A stretch of 64,000 nt of DNA from Streptomyces sp. NBC_01288. Lineage in GTDB: Bacteria; Actinomycetota; Actinomycetes; Streptomycetales; Streptomycetaceae. Position 1 is the first letter of the stretch. Each line of letters starts with the position of its first letter. Below the pieces are notes generated by a model. It saw nothing but the letters and a program-made list of their open reading frames with translations. It searched no databases and was not told the origin of the DNA. The stretch spans positions 2,728,001-2,792,000 of the forward strand of contig NZ_CP108427.1 in assembly GCF_035982055.1 (NCBI RefSeq). The letters run 5' to 3'. Positions 1 to 8,761 of this stretch are shown here, in pieces. The position numbers and the translations under genes were made by a program.

Positions 1-2172
1 ATCTACGACGCCCTGGTGCGCATGGCCCAGCCCTTCTCCATGCGCGTGCCGCTGGCCGACGGCCACGGCAACTTCGGCTCGCTGGGCAACGACGACCCGC
101 CGGCCGCCATGCGGTACACAGAGTGCCGGCCGTCCGAAGCGGCCAACCTGATGACCGAGTCGATCGACGAGGACACGGTCGACTTCACCCCGAACTACGA
201 CGGCCAGGAGCGGGAGCCGGTGGCCCTGCCCGCCGCCTTCCCGAACCTCCTGGTGAACGGCTCGTCGGGCATCGCGGTCGGCATGGCCACCAACATGCCG
301 CCGCACAACCTGGGCGAAGTCATCGCGGCCGCCCGGCACTTGATCCGCTATCCGAACGCGGACCTGGACACCCTGATGCGGCACGTCCCCGGCCCCGACC
401 TGCCGACGGGCGGCCGGATCGTCGGCCTCACCGGCATCCGGGACGCGTACGAGACGGGCCGCGGCACCTTCAAGATCCGCGCCACGGTCGCCGTGGACAA
501 CGTGACGGCACGCCGCAAGGGCATCATCGTCACCGAACTGCCCTTCTCCGTAGGCCCCGAGAAGGTGATCGCCAAGATCAAGGACCTGGTCGGCGCGAAG
601 AAGCTTCAGGGCATCGCCGACGTCAAGGACCTCACCGACCGCGCGCACGGCCTGCGCCTGGTCATCGAGGTCAAGAACGGCTTCGTACCGGAAGCGGTCC
701 TGGAGCAGCTCTACAAACTGACGCCGATGGAGGAGTCCTTCGGCATCAACAACGTTGCCCTGGTGGACGGTCAGCCCCTCACGCTCGGCCTCAAGGAACT
801 CCTGGAGGTCTATCTCGACCACCGCTTCGACGTCGTACGGCGACGCAGCGAGTTCCGCCGCACCAAGCGGCGCGACCGCCTCCACCTGGTGGAGGGTCTG
901 CTCACCGCGCTCATCGACATCGATGAGGTCATCCGGCTCATCCGCTCCAGCGACAACTCCGCGCAGGCGAAGCAGAGTCTGATGGAGCGCTTCTCCCTGT
1001 CGGACATCCAGACGCAGTACATCCTGGACACCCCGCTCCGCCGCCTCACCCGGTTCGACCGGATCGAGCTGGAGTCGGAGATGGAGCGCCTCCGCGCGGA
1101 GATCGCCGAGTTGACCCGCATCCTGGAGTCGGACACCGAGCTGCGCAAGCTGGTCTCCACCGAACTGGCCGCCGTGGCAAAGAAGTTCGGCACCGACCGG
1201 CGTACGGTCCTGCTGGAGTCGGCGGGCGCCCCCACCGCCACCGTGCCGCTCCAGGTCGCCGACGACCCGTGCCGGGTGCTGCTCTCCTCGACGGGTCTGC
1301 TGGCCCGTACGGCGAACGGCGAGCCCTTCCCCGAGGACTCCGAGGCCCGGCGCACCAAGCACGACGTGATCGTCTCGGCGGTCCCGGCGACGGCCCGCGG
1401 CGAGCTGGGCGCGGTCACCTCGGCCGGCCGCCTCCTGCGCATCAACGTCGTAGACCTGCCCCAGCTCCCGGAGACGGCCGCCGCGCCGAACCTCTCCGGC
1501 GGCGCCCCGGTCTCGGAGTTCGTCTCCCTGGACGAGGGCGAGACGGTCATCTGCCTGACGACCCTCGACGAGTCCTCCCCGGGCCTGGCCATCGGCACGG
1601 AGCAGGGCGTCGTCAAACGTGTGGTCCCCGACTACCCCACGAACAAGGAGGAGTTGGAGGTCATCACGCTCAAGGACGGCGACCGGATCGTCGGCGCCGT
1701 CGAGTTGCGCACCGGCGAGGAGGACCTGGTCTTCATCGCGGACGACGCCCAACTGCTGCGCTACCAGGCCGCCCAGGTGCGCCCCCAGGGCCGCGCGGCC
1801 GGCGGCATGGCGGGCATCAAACTCACCGAGGGCGCGAAGGTCATCTCCTTCACGGCCGTCGACCCCGCCGTGGACGCGGTCGTCTTCACGGTCGCGGGCT
1901 CGCGCGGCACGCTCGACGACTCCGTCCAGACGACGGCCAAGCTCACCCCGTTCGACCAGTACCCCCGCAAGGGCCGCGCCACCGGCGGCGTCCGCTGCCA
2001 GCGCTTCCTGAAGGGCGAGGACTGTCTCTCCCTGGCCTGGACGGGCCCCGTACCGGCCAAGGCGGCACAACGGGACGGCACACCGGCGGAACTCCCGGAA
2101 ATGGACCCGCGACGGGACGGCTCGGGCGTGTCGCTGGCGAAGACGGTGTCGGTGGTGGCGGGGCCGGTGTAG
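1..2172 (+). CDS. parC: DNA topoisomerase IV subunit A (ParC), 5' end outside the window
   Basis: Type IIA topoisomerase A subunit, which cuts and rejoins DNA and decatenates chromosomes together with ParE. The frame is open from base 1, so the start lies upstream; 723 residues are visible. The stretch AAMRYTE carries the active-site tyrosine (residue 39 of the visible part). The DNA-gate and coiled-coil region follows (about residues 170-420), then a C-terminal beta-pinwheel region (about 420-710) with repeated blade-like segments. I see no GyrA-box, which favours ParC over GyrA. The matching B subunit, parE, lies at 19783-21903 on the other strand. The next gene is convergent and ends 11 bp beyond this stop codon. 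Confidence 0.93.
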   Translation: MYDALVRMAQPFSMRVPLADGHGNFGSLGNDDPPAAMRYTECRPSEAANLMTESIDEDTVDFTPNYDGQEREPVALPAAFPNLLVNGSSGIAVGMATNMPPHNLGEVIAAARHLIRYPNADLDTLMRHVPGPDLPTGGRIVGLTGIRDAYETGRGTFKIRATVAVDNVTARRKGIIVTELPFSVGPEKVIAKIKDLVGAKKLQGIADVKDLTDRAHGLRLVIEVKNGFVPEAVLEQLYKLTPMEESFGINNVALVDGQPLTLGLKELLEVYLDHRFDVVRRRSEFRRTKRRDRLHLVEGLLTALIDIDEVIRLIRSSDNSAQAKQSLMERFSLSDIQTQYILDTPLRRLTRFDRIELESEMERLRAEIAELTRILESDTELRKLVSTELAAVAKKFGTDRRTVLLESAGAPTATVPLQVADDPCRVLLSSTGLLARTANGEPFPEDSEARRTKHDVIVSAVPATARGELGAVTSAGRLLRINVVDLPQLPETAAAPNLSGGAPVSEFVSLDEGETVICLTTLDESSPGLAIGTEQGVVKRVVPDYPTNKEELEVITLKDGDRIVGAVELRTGEEDLVFIADDAQLLRYQAAQVRPQGRAAGGMAGIKLTEGAKVISFTAVDPAVDAVVFTVAGSRGTLDDSVQTTAKLTPFDQYPRKGRATGGVRCQRFLKGEDCLSLAWTGPVPAKAAQRDGTPAELPEMDPRRDGSGVSLAKTVSVVAGPV

Positions 2173-2182
2173 CGCCGGCCCC

Positions 2183-3628
2183 TCAGGCCTCCGGTCCCGG
2201 CTCCTCGTCGGACTTCGGCTCCTGGTCCGGTTCTTGTACGTAGCGCAGGACGCCCCACATGCCGTGTTCGTCGGCGTGTGGGGCGTCCTGCCTGCACGCC
2301 TCCAACTCCTTGCCGAGGGCGGGCATGTCGAGGCCGGTGCCGATGAGCACGAGCTGGGTCAGCCGGGTGTCGCCGCTCGCCCAGGGCTCCGGATAGAACC
2401 TCAAGAAGCGTCCTACGGCGTGCACGGCGTACCGGTTGCGCAGATCGTGGGCGCCGAAGTCGACGTACCCCTTGATGCGGTAGAGCCCCTCGGGCCTGCT
2501 GTCCAGGAACGCCATCAGCCGTCGCGGGTCCATGGGCATGTCGTCGGAGGCGAAGGAGAGGCTGTCGTAGGCGGTGTGCAAATGGTCGGCGTGCGCGTCG
2601 TGTTCGTCCGGCTCCGCACCGGCGTGGTCGTGCAGGTCGTCGAAGGTCAGCTGCCCGACACGTTCCTCGTTCGGCCGGCAGCCGAAGAGGAACTCCGGGT
2701 CGATACGGCCATAGGTGGCGGGCACGACGGCGGCACGGTCGGCGAGTGAGCGGACGAGTCCGAGGACGCGCGGGGCGTCGACCGCCCGGTCCAGCTTGTT
2801 GACGACTACGAGGTCGGCGAGGGCGAGATGCCGGTCGACCTCGGGGTGCTTCGCGCGCGTGTCGTCGAACTCGGCGGCGTCGACGACCTCGACGAGTCCG
2901 CCGTAGACGATCCCCGGGTGCTGGCTGGCGAGCAACATCCGCACCAGTTCCTCCGGTTCGGCGAGTCCGCTGGCCTCGATGACGATGACGTCGATACCGG
3001 CTGAGGGCCGCGCGAGCCGCTCCAGATAGACGTCGAGTTCACTGGCGTCCACGGCACAGCACAGGCACCCGTTCCCGAGCGACACGGTCGAGTCCCCGAG
3101 CGCCCCGGCCACGGCCAGCGCGTCGATCTCGATCGCCCCGAAGTCGTTGACGATCGCACCGATACGGCTGCCTCCGCTGCGGTGGAGGATGTGGTTGAGG
3201 AGGGTGGTCTTGCCGGAGCCGAGGAATCCGGCGAGGACGAGGACGGGGATCTGGTGGGGGGTCGGCGGCGGGGTTGGATCCGGGGAAGGGGTCGGGGCGG
3301 GCGCCGGGGCGGGGATCGGAGGCGGGGTCGGGTCGGAAGTCGGGGCCGGAACCGAAGCCGAAGCCGAAGCTGGGGTCGAGGCCTGAGCCGGGGCCGAGGC
3401 CGGGATCGGGCCCTGAGCCGGAGTCGAGGTCGGGATCGGGGCCGGGTCCGGGTCCGGGACAGGAATCGAGGTCGGGTCCAAGGTGGGAGCCACAGTCGAA
3501 TTCCGGCTCGGAACCGGAGTCGTGGCCGCGCTCGGAACCGAGGTTGCGGGCAGGCTCGGATCCGTACTCGGGACCGACGCCGGTTCGGTGCTCTGGCTCG
3601 GGCTTGCGCTCGGGCTCTGCTGGCTCAA
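2183..3628 (-). CDS. CobW/ZNG-family GTP-binding metallochaperone with Pro-rich N-terminal leader
   Basis: Predicted G3E GTPase that delivers a metal (zinc or cobalt) to a client protein in the cytoplasm. With a TTG start at 3628 it has 481 residues. Walker A GFLGSGKT is at about 134-141, followed by the family metal motif in GNGCLCCA, then VIEASGLAEP and VVNKLD. A His-rich stretch (DEHDAHADH) precedes the CobW C-terminal domain. I chose the TTG because AAAGAGG lies about 7 nt upstream on the minus strand. An in-frame ATG at 3679 would add 17 residues. Residues 1-125 are almost only P, S, T, A and D and are encoded by degenerate repeats, which is not usual for the family. The client and metal cannot be told from sequence; I see no clear Zur box. 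Confidence 0.85.
   Translation of the reverse strand: MSQQSPSASPSQSTEPASVPSTDPSLPATSVPSAATTPVPSRNSTVAPTLDPTSIPVPDPDPAPIPTSTPAQGPIPASAPAQASTPASASASVPAPTSDPTPPPIPAPAPAPTPSPDPTPPPTPHQIPVLVLAGFLGSGKTTLLNHILHRSGGSRIGAIVNDFGAIEIDALAVAGALGDSTVSLGNGCLCCAVDASELDVYLERLARPSAGIDVIVIEASGLAEPEELVRMLLASQHPGIVYGGLVEVVDAAEFDDTRAKHPEVDRHLALADLVVVNKLDRAVDAPRVLGLVRSLADRAAVVPATYGRIDPEFLFGCRPNEERVGQLTFDDLHDHAGAEPDEHDAHADHLHTAYDSLSFASDDMPMDPRRLMAFLDSRPEGLYRIKGYVDFGAHDLRNRYAVHAVGRFLRFYPEPWASGDTRLTQLVLIGTGLDMPALGKELEACRQDAPHADEHGMWGVLRYVQEPDQEPKSDEEPGPEA
3250..3600. repeat. Degenerate short G-rich repeat within the CobW gene
   Basis: On the plus strand this stretch is built from variants of GGGGTCGG, GGAGCCGG and GGGATCGG with a period of about 6 bp. 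It is read on the minus strand as the Pro/Ser/Thr/Ala-rich leader of the CobW-like protein. The frame stays open throughout, so the repeat is translated if the TTG start is right. Confidence 0.7.
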
Positions 3629-3951
3629 CGTGCGACCTCTTTCACGCCGACGCGTGCACCGGCTCGCGGTCCGGCACACGTACGGAGGTTGAATGCCGCC
3701 CCAGGATACGAGCCGGAAGAATCGCCGCGAAGTGAACGATTGTTAGCAGCGCTTGCGGGGCAGACGTTGGGGAAGGCGCCGGTTCGTGCGACCCTCGCTT
3801 CCCTCCGTGCGCCTCCTCTCCGCCTCCCTGCCGATCAGAGCCGCTCGGCACTCTGGGAGACGGCAAGCGCCGCCCATCGCTCGCCGGTCCCCATCAGTCG
3901 ACCCGCACCCCGACGACCGGCGGACGGCCGCCTGATTCGGGGGTTGTTGAC
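3629..3951. other. Divergent intergenic region, CobW gene / DUF6082 gene
   Basis: About 320 bp between two divergent starts, so it must hold promoters for both. I see no convincing -35/-10 pair, riboswitch or Zur-like palindrome. Small open frames here have no ribosome-binding site and atypical composition. Confidence 0.4.
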
Positions 3952-4458
3952 ATGGCCACACAGAACGTGGGGATACAGGGGCTCAGTTCAGCCGTCAAAG
4001 CGAGGATCGCCGGCATGATCGCGTCCCTTGCCGGGCCGACCTCACGCCATCGGCGCGAAGCAGCTCTCGCCGAACAGCATCGGCTCCACTTCGCCCTCCT
4101 GTGCAAAGCCATGGACGACCCCGCCCTGGCAGGCGTCCTCAATACGTACGAGACCGAGGTGCCACCCGAGAAGCAGCGTCAGTACCTCTTCGCGAACGCC
4201 CTCTACGCAAACGCCCTCTACTACCACCGCATCGGCGCCCTGACCCTGCCCGAACTTCACGGCCATTTCCGGGTCATGTGCCAGAACCAGGTCTTCCGCG
4301 AGTACTGGGCGGCAACGAAGCACCACAGGAAGAGCCTGCCCGACTCCTCGGAGGAGGCCGGGCTCGGCCGCATCATGGACGACTTGATCCAGGAACTCGA
4401 CGACTCGGACACCGACGAGTGGTGGGTCGTCGGAGAGACACCGGGCGATTCGCCCTGA
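3952..4458 (+). CDS. DUF6082 family protein
   Basis: 168 residues, ATG start with a GGGGG stretch about 9 nt upstream. The protein is largely helical. It opens with a small hydrophobic/basic N-terminus, then HRLHFALLCKAMDDPALAGVL, followed by a conserved-looking core rich in Tyr and Asn (FANALYANALYYHR) and a FREYW segment near 115. The C-terminus is acidic (ELDDSDTDEW). This pattern matches Streptomyces DUF6082 proteins, whose role is unknown. In many genomes these are accessory genes near regulators. No signal peptide or clear membrane helix is present. Confidence 0.65.
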   Translation: MATQNVGIQGLSSAVKARIAGMIASLAGPTSRHRREAALAEQHRLHFALLCKAMDDPALAGVLNTYETEVPPEKQRQYLFANALYANALYYHRIGALTLPELHGHFRVMCQNQVFREYWAATKHHRKSLPDSSEEAGLGRIMDDLIQELDDSDTDEWWVVGETPGDSP

Positions 4459-4760
4459 CACCAACCGGTTCACCCGGACCCGGCGTCGGCGCCTCGGAAA
4501 CCGATCCGTCAAGCGAAAGGCGACAGGTTTCACCTCATTGCTTGGCCTCAAGTGCCCCACCACCACCCACACTGTCGCTATCTTGTCACCTGGCCCTCTC
4601 CGGGCACTCCGACGAACACCCTTCACGCTCGGAGACGTACATGCTCCGGCGCCACACCTGCCTGGGCGCCGCCACGCTCGGAGGCTTTCCGTCCCTCCGA
4701 GCCACAAGGAGCCACACTCGGAGAATTTCAGTTCACTCCGAGTAAGGGTGGTAACTCTCA
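4459..4760 (+). other. Intergenic region with repeated CTCGGAG motifs
   Basis: About 300 bp with no plausible gene. The motif CACRCTCGGAG occurs three times (near 4624, 4672 and 4714), and a perfect inverted repeat is present just before the next gene. No clear terminator is seen for the upstream gene. Confidence 0.45.
4716..4743 (+). promoter_or_regulatory. Inverted repeat ACTCGGAG-N12-CTCCGAGT
   Basis: Perfect 8-bp arms at 4716-4723 and 4736-4743, ending 17 bp before the GTG at 4761. The left arm repeats the CTCGGAG motif found twice farther upstream. It could be an operator for the small downstream gene or an RNA hairpin close to its ribosome-binding site (AAGGGTGG lies just after it). 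Confidence 0.4.
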
Positions 4761-4997
4761 GTGAGAATCGTGCGACGTGTCGGGGCCTCGCCTCGCGAGC
4801 GAGGCAGCGCCACAGGCCAGACTTGCCCCGACATCTTCGAGCTCAGCAACGGCGACTTCGCCGTCATTGGGCGCGAAGCGACTGCGGAACTCGACTCCGA
4901 GCTCCCTCCTGACGCCGCACGTGCCGATTACGAGCGCATCGTCGTGATCAGTCGCGAGACCCTCGTACGGGCAAAACGGGACATCCCCAACGCCTGA
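4761..4997 (+). CDS. Small conserved Streptomyces-type hypothetical protein
   Basis: 78 residues with a GTG start at 4761 and AAGGGTGG upstream. The core TCPDIFELSNGDFAVIG followed by DERIVVISRETLV-like sequence and RAKRDIP at the C-terminus matches a small protein type that I recall as common in Streptomyces, often beside helix-turn-helix/DUF397 regulator genes. No such partner is present here. Acidic and soluble, with no signal peptide. Function unknown. Confidence 0.6.
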   Translation: MRIVRRVGASPRERGSATGQTCPDIFELSNGDFAVIGREATAELDSELPPDAARADYERIVVISRETLVRAKRDIPNA

Positions 4998-5061
4998 CGC
5001 CTCCGACCGCCAAGGCACGTCTCTCCCTCTGGTCACACAGAGAACCTGCACACACAGAGAA

Positions 5062-5083
5062 CCCGGCACCCCGCGGTGCCGGG
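5062..5083. terminator. Hairpin terminator between convergent genes
   Basis: Perfect 9-bp arms CCCGGCACC (5062-5070) and GGTGCCGGG (5075-5083) with a 4-nt loop. It lies between the stop at 4997 (+) and the citrate synthase stop at 5109 (-), so it can serve both. A 13-bp direct repeat CACACAGAGAACC lies just before it (5034-5046, 5051-5063). Confidence 0.6.
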
Positions 5084-5108
5084 CCTCACTCCTGACCGTT
5101 CCGCGAAG

Positions 5109-6275
5109 TCAGCTCATGAGCGGCACCGCCACGGGAGCCCCCACCCCCACATACCGCGCAACCGGCCGGATGATCTTCGAGTCCTCCGCCTGCTCCACCA
5201 CGTTCGCGCTCCACCCCACCACCCGCGCAGCCGCGAACGTGGGAGTGAACATCTCCCGCGGCAGCCCGCACAGTTCCATGACCAGCCCCGCGTAGAACTC
5301 GACGTTGGTATGCAGCTCACGGCCCGGCTTGAGTTCCGCGAGGATGGCCTCCACCCGGCGTTCGACCTCGACGGCGAACTCGACCCGTGGGCCGCCGAAC
5401 TGCTGGGCGACCTCGCGCAGCATCCGGGAACGCGGGTCCTCCGTGCGGTAGATCGCGTGGCCGAAGCCCATGATGCGGTCGCCGGCGAGAACGCGTTCGC
5501 GGATCCAGGGGTCGATACGGTCCGGGGTTCCGATCGCGTCCAGAGTGTCCAGGGCCCGGCTGGGCGCACCCCCGTGCAGCGGACCCGAGAGCGCCCCGAC
5601 CGCCCCGACCAGGCAGGCCGCCACATCCGCCCCCGTCGACGCGATGACCCGCGCGGTGAAGGTTGACGCATTGAATCCATGGTCAATGGTTGAGATCAAG
5701 TATTGCTCGATCGCCCTGGCCTGCTGCTTGTCCGGTTCCGAACCCGTCAGCATGTAGAGGTAGTTGGCCGCGTAGGAGAGGTCCTCGCGCGGCTCCACGG
5801 GGTCGAGTCCCTGCCCCAGCCGGTACAGCGCGGTCAGCAGCGTCGGTACCGCCGCGGACGCCACGAGGGTGTCCCGGCGGCGCGCGTCCGCGTCGATGTC
5901 GTACACCGGCCGGAAGCCCTTCGCGGCGCCGAGCAGCGACAGAGCCGTACGCATCCCCGACAGCGGTCCGGACGTGCCGCTCGCCGCCGCCACCGCGGGC
6001 AGCGCGGCCCGTACCTCCTCCGGCAGCCCGCGCAGCGCGGCGGTCTCGGCGGCGAACGCGGCGCTCCGCTCGGCGTCCGGCAGTTCGCCATGGGCGAGGA
6101 GATGCCAGACGTCCTCGAAGCCGCGGGTCTGCGCGAGTTCGACGGCGGAGTACTGGCGGTAGTGGTAGAAGCCCTCGATCCCCCGGACGTCACCGATTCG
6201 GGTGTCGGTGACGACGACGCCCGCGAGTCCCCGGGGAACCTCGATACGAGTGGCTGCGGCCCTGTTGATGGACAT
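5109..6275 (-). CDS. Citrate synthase family protein (first of a divergent pair)
   Basis: Condenses acetyl-CoA (or a related acyl-CoA) with oxaloacetate. The length of 388 residues is typical of the short bacterial type. I set the start at ATG 6275 because GGGAGGAAAC precedes it; an upstream in-frame codon at 6299 lacks a ribosome-binding site. Both active-site histidines are visible: H234 in GPLHGG and H273 in GFGHAIYR. At the catalytic aspartate position the protein has Glu (E326 in NVEFYAG) rather than the usual NVDF. That conservative change may point to a different acyl substrate or altered kinetics, so 2-methylcitrate synthase is an alternative. Divergent from the HTH-citrate synthase at 6365; their shared 5' region carries three palindromic motifs. 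Confidence 0.87.
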   Translation of the reverse strand: MSINRAAATRIEVPRGLAGVVVTDTRIGDVRGIEGFYHYRQYSAVELAQTRGFEDVWHLLAHGELPDAERSAAFAAETAALRGLPEEVRAALPAVAAASGTSGPLSGMRTALSLLGAAKGFRPVYDIDADARRRDTLVASAAVPTLLTALYRLGQGLDPVEPREDLSYAANYLYMLTGSEPDKQQARAIEQYLISTIDHGFNASTFTARVIASTGADVAACLVGAVGALSGPLHGGAPSRALDTLDAIGTPDRIDPWIRERVLAGDRIMGFGHAIYRTEDPRSRMLREVAQQFGGPRVEFAVEVERRVEAILAELKPGRELHTNVEFYAGLVMELCGLPREMFTPTFAAARVVGWSANVVEQAEDSKIIRPVARYVGVGAPVAVPLMS

Positions 6276-6290
6276 GTTTCCTCCCTGGAC

Positions 6291-6346
6291 TTGATTCAAA
6301 TGTCCATGATTGATTCAATCTCTGTCAATATTGATTGAATCAATAT
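6291..6346. promoter_or_regulatory. Three TTGAWTCAA operator-like motifs between the citrate synthases
   Basis: TTGATTCAA occurs at 6291-6299 and 6310-6318, and its complement TTGAATCAA at 6335-6343. The last lies within a perfect 19-bp palindrome with 9-bp arms ATATTGATT / AATCAATAT (6328-6346, centre G6337). The second also has 11-bp dyad symmetry (ATTGATTCAAT). TTGATT starts are at 6291, 6310 and 6331, so spacing is 19 and 21 bp, about two helical turns each. The region is strikingly AT-rich for this genome. It sits where both promoters must lie, so repression or autoregulation of both genes is likely. Confidence 0.7.
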
Positions 6347-6364
6347 ATGCAAGGGATGGATACC

Positions 6365-7630
6365 GTGGCCTCCATGCGCGATCAAGAAACCGCTCCCGGT
6401 CATCCCGAGCGACGGCTGACCACCAAGGAGACCGCCGAACTGCTCGGCGTGAAGCCCGACACCGTGTACGCGTACGTGAGTCGCGGACAGCTGAGCAGCA
6501 GGCGCGAGCCCGGCGGACGGGGCAGCACCTTCGACGCCAAGGAGGTGGAGGCGCTCGCCCGGCGCAACAAGCGGGAGAGCAGCGGGAGTTCGGGCTCCGG
6601 GGGTGAGCTGTCCGTACGGACCCGGATCACGCTCATCGAGAAGGACCGGTACTACTTCCGGGGCGTCGACGCGACCGAGCTGGCCGCGCGCCACTCCTAC
6701 GAGGAGATCGCCGAGTGGCTGTGGACCGGGGAGTTGCGCCCCGGGATCACGTTCACCGCGCCCAAGGCGTCCGTCAGCGTCGCCCGTCGCGCCGTCGACG
6801 CGCTGCCCGAACACACCGGTCCCACCGACCGGTTGCGGGTCGCGGCCATCGCGGCGGCGACCGCGGACCCGCTGCGTTTCGACCTGTCCGAGGACGCCGT
6901 GCTCGGCACCGCGCGCATCCTCGTCCCCACCCTCGTAGCGGCCCTGCCGCCGGTACGGCGCGCGCATCGCGACGAGGGTCCGCTGGCCCACCGTCTGTGG
7001 GCGCGACTGAGTGGACGGCCGGCTGACGAGGCGTCACTGCACGTCCTGGACACGGTACTTGGGCTCCTCGTCGACCACGACCTGGCCGCCTCGACGCTCG
7101 CGGTGCGCGTCGCCGCCTCGGCCCGCGCACACCCCTACGCGGCCGTCTCCTCCGGCCTGGGGGTCCTCGAAGGCCCCCTGCACGGCGCCGCCAGCGGCCT
7201 GGCGCACCGACTGCTGCTCGACGTGCTCGACCAGGGCACCGCCGCCCCTGTGGTCGCGGACGAACTGCGCGCCGGCCGCCGCGTCCCCGGACTCGGGCAC
7301 CGGCTCTACCCGGGCGAAGACCCACGCGCGCGTGCCCTGTTCGCGCTCCTGAAGCAGGTCCCGGGCGCCGCGCCCGCCCTCGCCGCGGCCCGCGACATCG
7401 TCGCCACCACCGCCCGCCACACCCCCTTGCACGCCAACGTCGACCTGGCGCTCGCCGTGTTCACCGTCTCCTCCGGGATGCCCTCCACGGCGGGCGAGAC
7501 GATCTTCGCCGTCGCCCGTACGGCGGGCTGGATCGCGCACGCTCTGGAGGAGTACGGGGAGCGGCCGCTGCGCATGCGGCCCAGCGGTCACTACGTGGGC
7601 CCCAGGCCGCCTCAACCACTACCGGAGTAG
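6365..7630 (+). CDS. Citrate synthase with N-terminal helix-turn-helix domain
   Basis: About 421 residues from the GTG at 6365, which has GGGATGGA about 5 nt upstream. ATG 6347, ATG 6356 and ATG 6374 are possible alternatives in the same frame. Residues about 17-64 form an excisionase/MerR-like helix-turn-helix (LTTKETAELLGVKPDTVYAY, then a basic wing and FDAKEVEALARR). After a Ser/Gly linker comes a full citrate synthase fold with histidines in GPLHGA and GLGHRLYPG and the aspartate in HANVDLA. The catalytic residues look complete, so it may be both enzyme and DNA-binding protein. The TTGAWTCAA array directly upstream is a natural candidate for its binding site; this is inference. Confidence 0.85.
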   Translation: MASMRDQETAPGHPERRLTTKETAELLGVKPDTVYAYVSRGQLSSRREPGGRGSTFDAKEVEALARRNKRESSGSSGSGGELSVRTRITLIEKDRYYFRGVDATELAARHSYEEIAEWLWTGELRPGITFTAPKASVSVARRAVDALPEHTGPTDRLRVAAIAAATADPLRFDLSEDAVLGTARILVPTLVAALPPVRRAHRDEGPLAHRLWARLSGRPADEASLHVLDTVLGLLVDHDLAASTLAVRVAASARAHPYAAVSSGLGVLEGPLHGAASGLAHRLLLDVLDQGTAAPVVADELRAGRRVPGLGHRLYPGEDPRARALFALLKQVPGAAPALAAARDIVATTARHTPLHANVDLALAVFTVSSGMPSTAGETIFAVARTAGWIAHALEEYGERPLRMRPSGHYVGPRPPQPLPE

Positions 7631-7665
7631 GACACGAGCGCGGCCGGAAGTCGCCCTGGGCCAAG

Positions 7666-7684
7666 TCAGGTTAGGCTCACCTCT
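7666..7684 (+). promoter_or_regulatory. Iron box (DmdR/IdeR-type operator)
   Basis: The 19 bases TCAGGTTAGGCTCACCTCT match the Streptomyces iron-box form TTAGGTTAGGCTCACCTAA at 16 of 19 positions. The box ends directly before the GTG at 7685, so iron-loaded DmdR would cover the transcription or translation start. The DmdR/IdeR link is established for this motif; binding here is inferred. Confidence 0.75.
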
Positions 7685-8623
7685 GTGAGTACGTGCGCGA
7701 CCGTCTCTCGGGACCTCGACGAGCCCATTTCCGGAACCGCGGCCACGGCGACGACGTGGCTGCTGCTGGAACAGCCCGGTCCTTGGGGTGCCAAAGCGCT
7801 CACTTCGAGCCACCTGGACCCCGCGCTGGGGCGTGCCCTGGAAGCGGCCGCCGCGAACACGGGCGTACGGGTCGCGCTCATCCGGCGCCCCGGTCGGCAC
7901 GCCGATCCCGCAGCGTCGCCGGTGCGCCATGTGTACGCGGCCCACACCGTTCCCGGGAACGTATGGCTGCACAGCGCCACGACGGAGGACCCGGGGCAGT
8001 TGCTCGCCCTCGACTTCGCCGCCCTGGGTGCGGGCGACCCGCGCTCGTTCGGCTCGGCGCTCGGCGGGCGGGCCCACACCGGTGCCCCGCTCGCGCTCGT
8101 CTGCACCAACGGCAAGCGCGACCGCTGCTGCGCGCTCCTCGGCCGCCCTCTCGCCGCCGAACTGGCCGCCTCCGGGGTCGAGGGTGCCTGGGAGGTCACC
8201 CATCTGGGCGGTCACCGCTTCTCGCCGACGGTGCTCGTCCTGCCGTACGGCTACGCGTACGGGCGGGTCCAGGCACACGGCATCAAGGAGATCCTCCAGG
8301 GCGTCCAGGAGGGCCGTGTGGTCGTCGAGGGCTGCCGGGGCGGCTCGGCCTGGGAACGACCCGGACAGGCGGCGGAGCTGGCCGTGCGGACATCGGCGGG
8401 CGAGTACGCGATGGACGCCCTGAGCGTCGTACGGACCGACGGCGCCGCACCACGCTGGGAGGTGACCGTCGCGCACGCCGACGGACGCCACTGGCGCGTG
8501 ATCGTCGCCCAGGGGGCCTCGCTTCCGCCCCGCCCGGAGAGCTGCGGGGCGTCGGTCCTCGGCGCACCGGCGCGGATGGACGTGGTGGCGGTGCGCGAGC
8601 TGACGACGGCGCTGGCGGGCTGA
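7685..8623 (+). CDS. Sucrase/ferredoxin-like family protein
   Basis: 312 residues. Thioredoxin-fold ferredoxin-like protein. The family signature is the Cys-rich segment CTNGKRDRCC followed by HLGGHRFSPT and VLPYGYAYGR, residues expected to hold a [2Fe-2S] cluster. A Cys near the N-terminus (MSTCATVSRD) is also typical. The GTG at 7685 has no Shine-Dalgarno sequence and abuts an iron box, which suggests a leaderless transcript repressed by iron. Members of this family are often found with siderophore or ferric reductase functions, so a role in iron release or redox is plausible but unproven. The sensor kinase gene follows 138 bp downstream. Confidence 0.85.
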   Translation: MSTCATVSRDLDEPISGTAATATTWLLLEQPGPWGAKALTSSHLDPALGRALEAAAANTGVRVALIRRPGRHADPAASPVRHVYAAHTVPGNVWLHSATTEDPGQLLALDFAALGAGDPRSFGSALGGRAHTGAPLALVCTNGKRDRCCALLGRPLAAELAASGVEGAWEVTHLGGHRFSPTVLVLPYGYAYGRVQAHGIKEILQGVQEGRVVVEGCRGGSAWERPGQAAELAVRTSAGEYAMDALSVVRTDGAAPRWEVTVAHADGRHWRVIVAQGASLPPRPESCGASVLGAPARMDVVAVRELTTALAG

Positions 8624-8761
8624 CCCGCACGGCACCCGGCCGCCGTGCCGGTTTCCGCCGAAAATCGCCCTCTACGGAAGGCCGCTTTCCCCAAGAACTG
8701 GTCAAGAGATCCACGCCACACCCCTGGGGCAGCCCCCGCCCCGGCACGTACCGTCAGGGGT

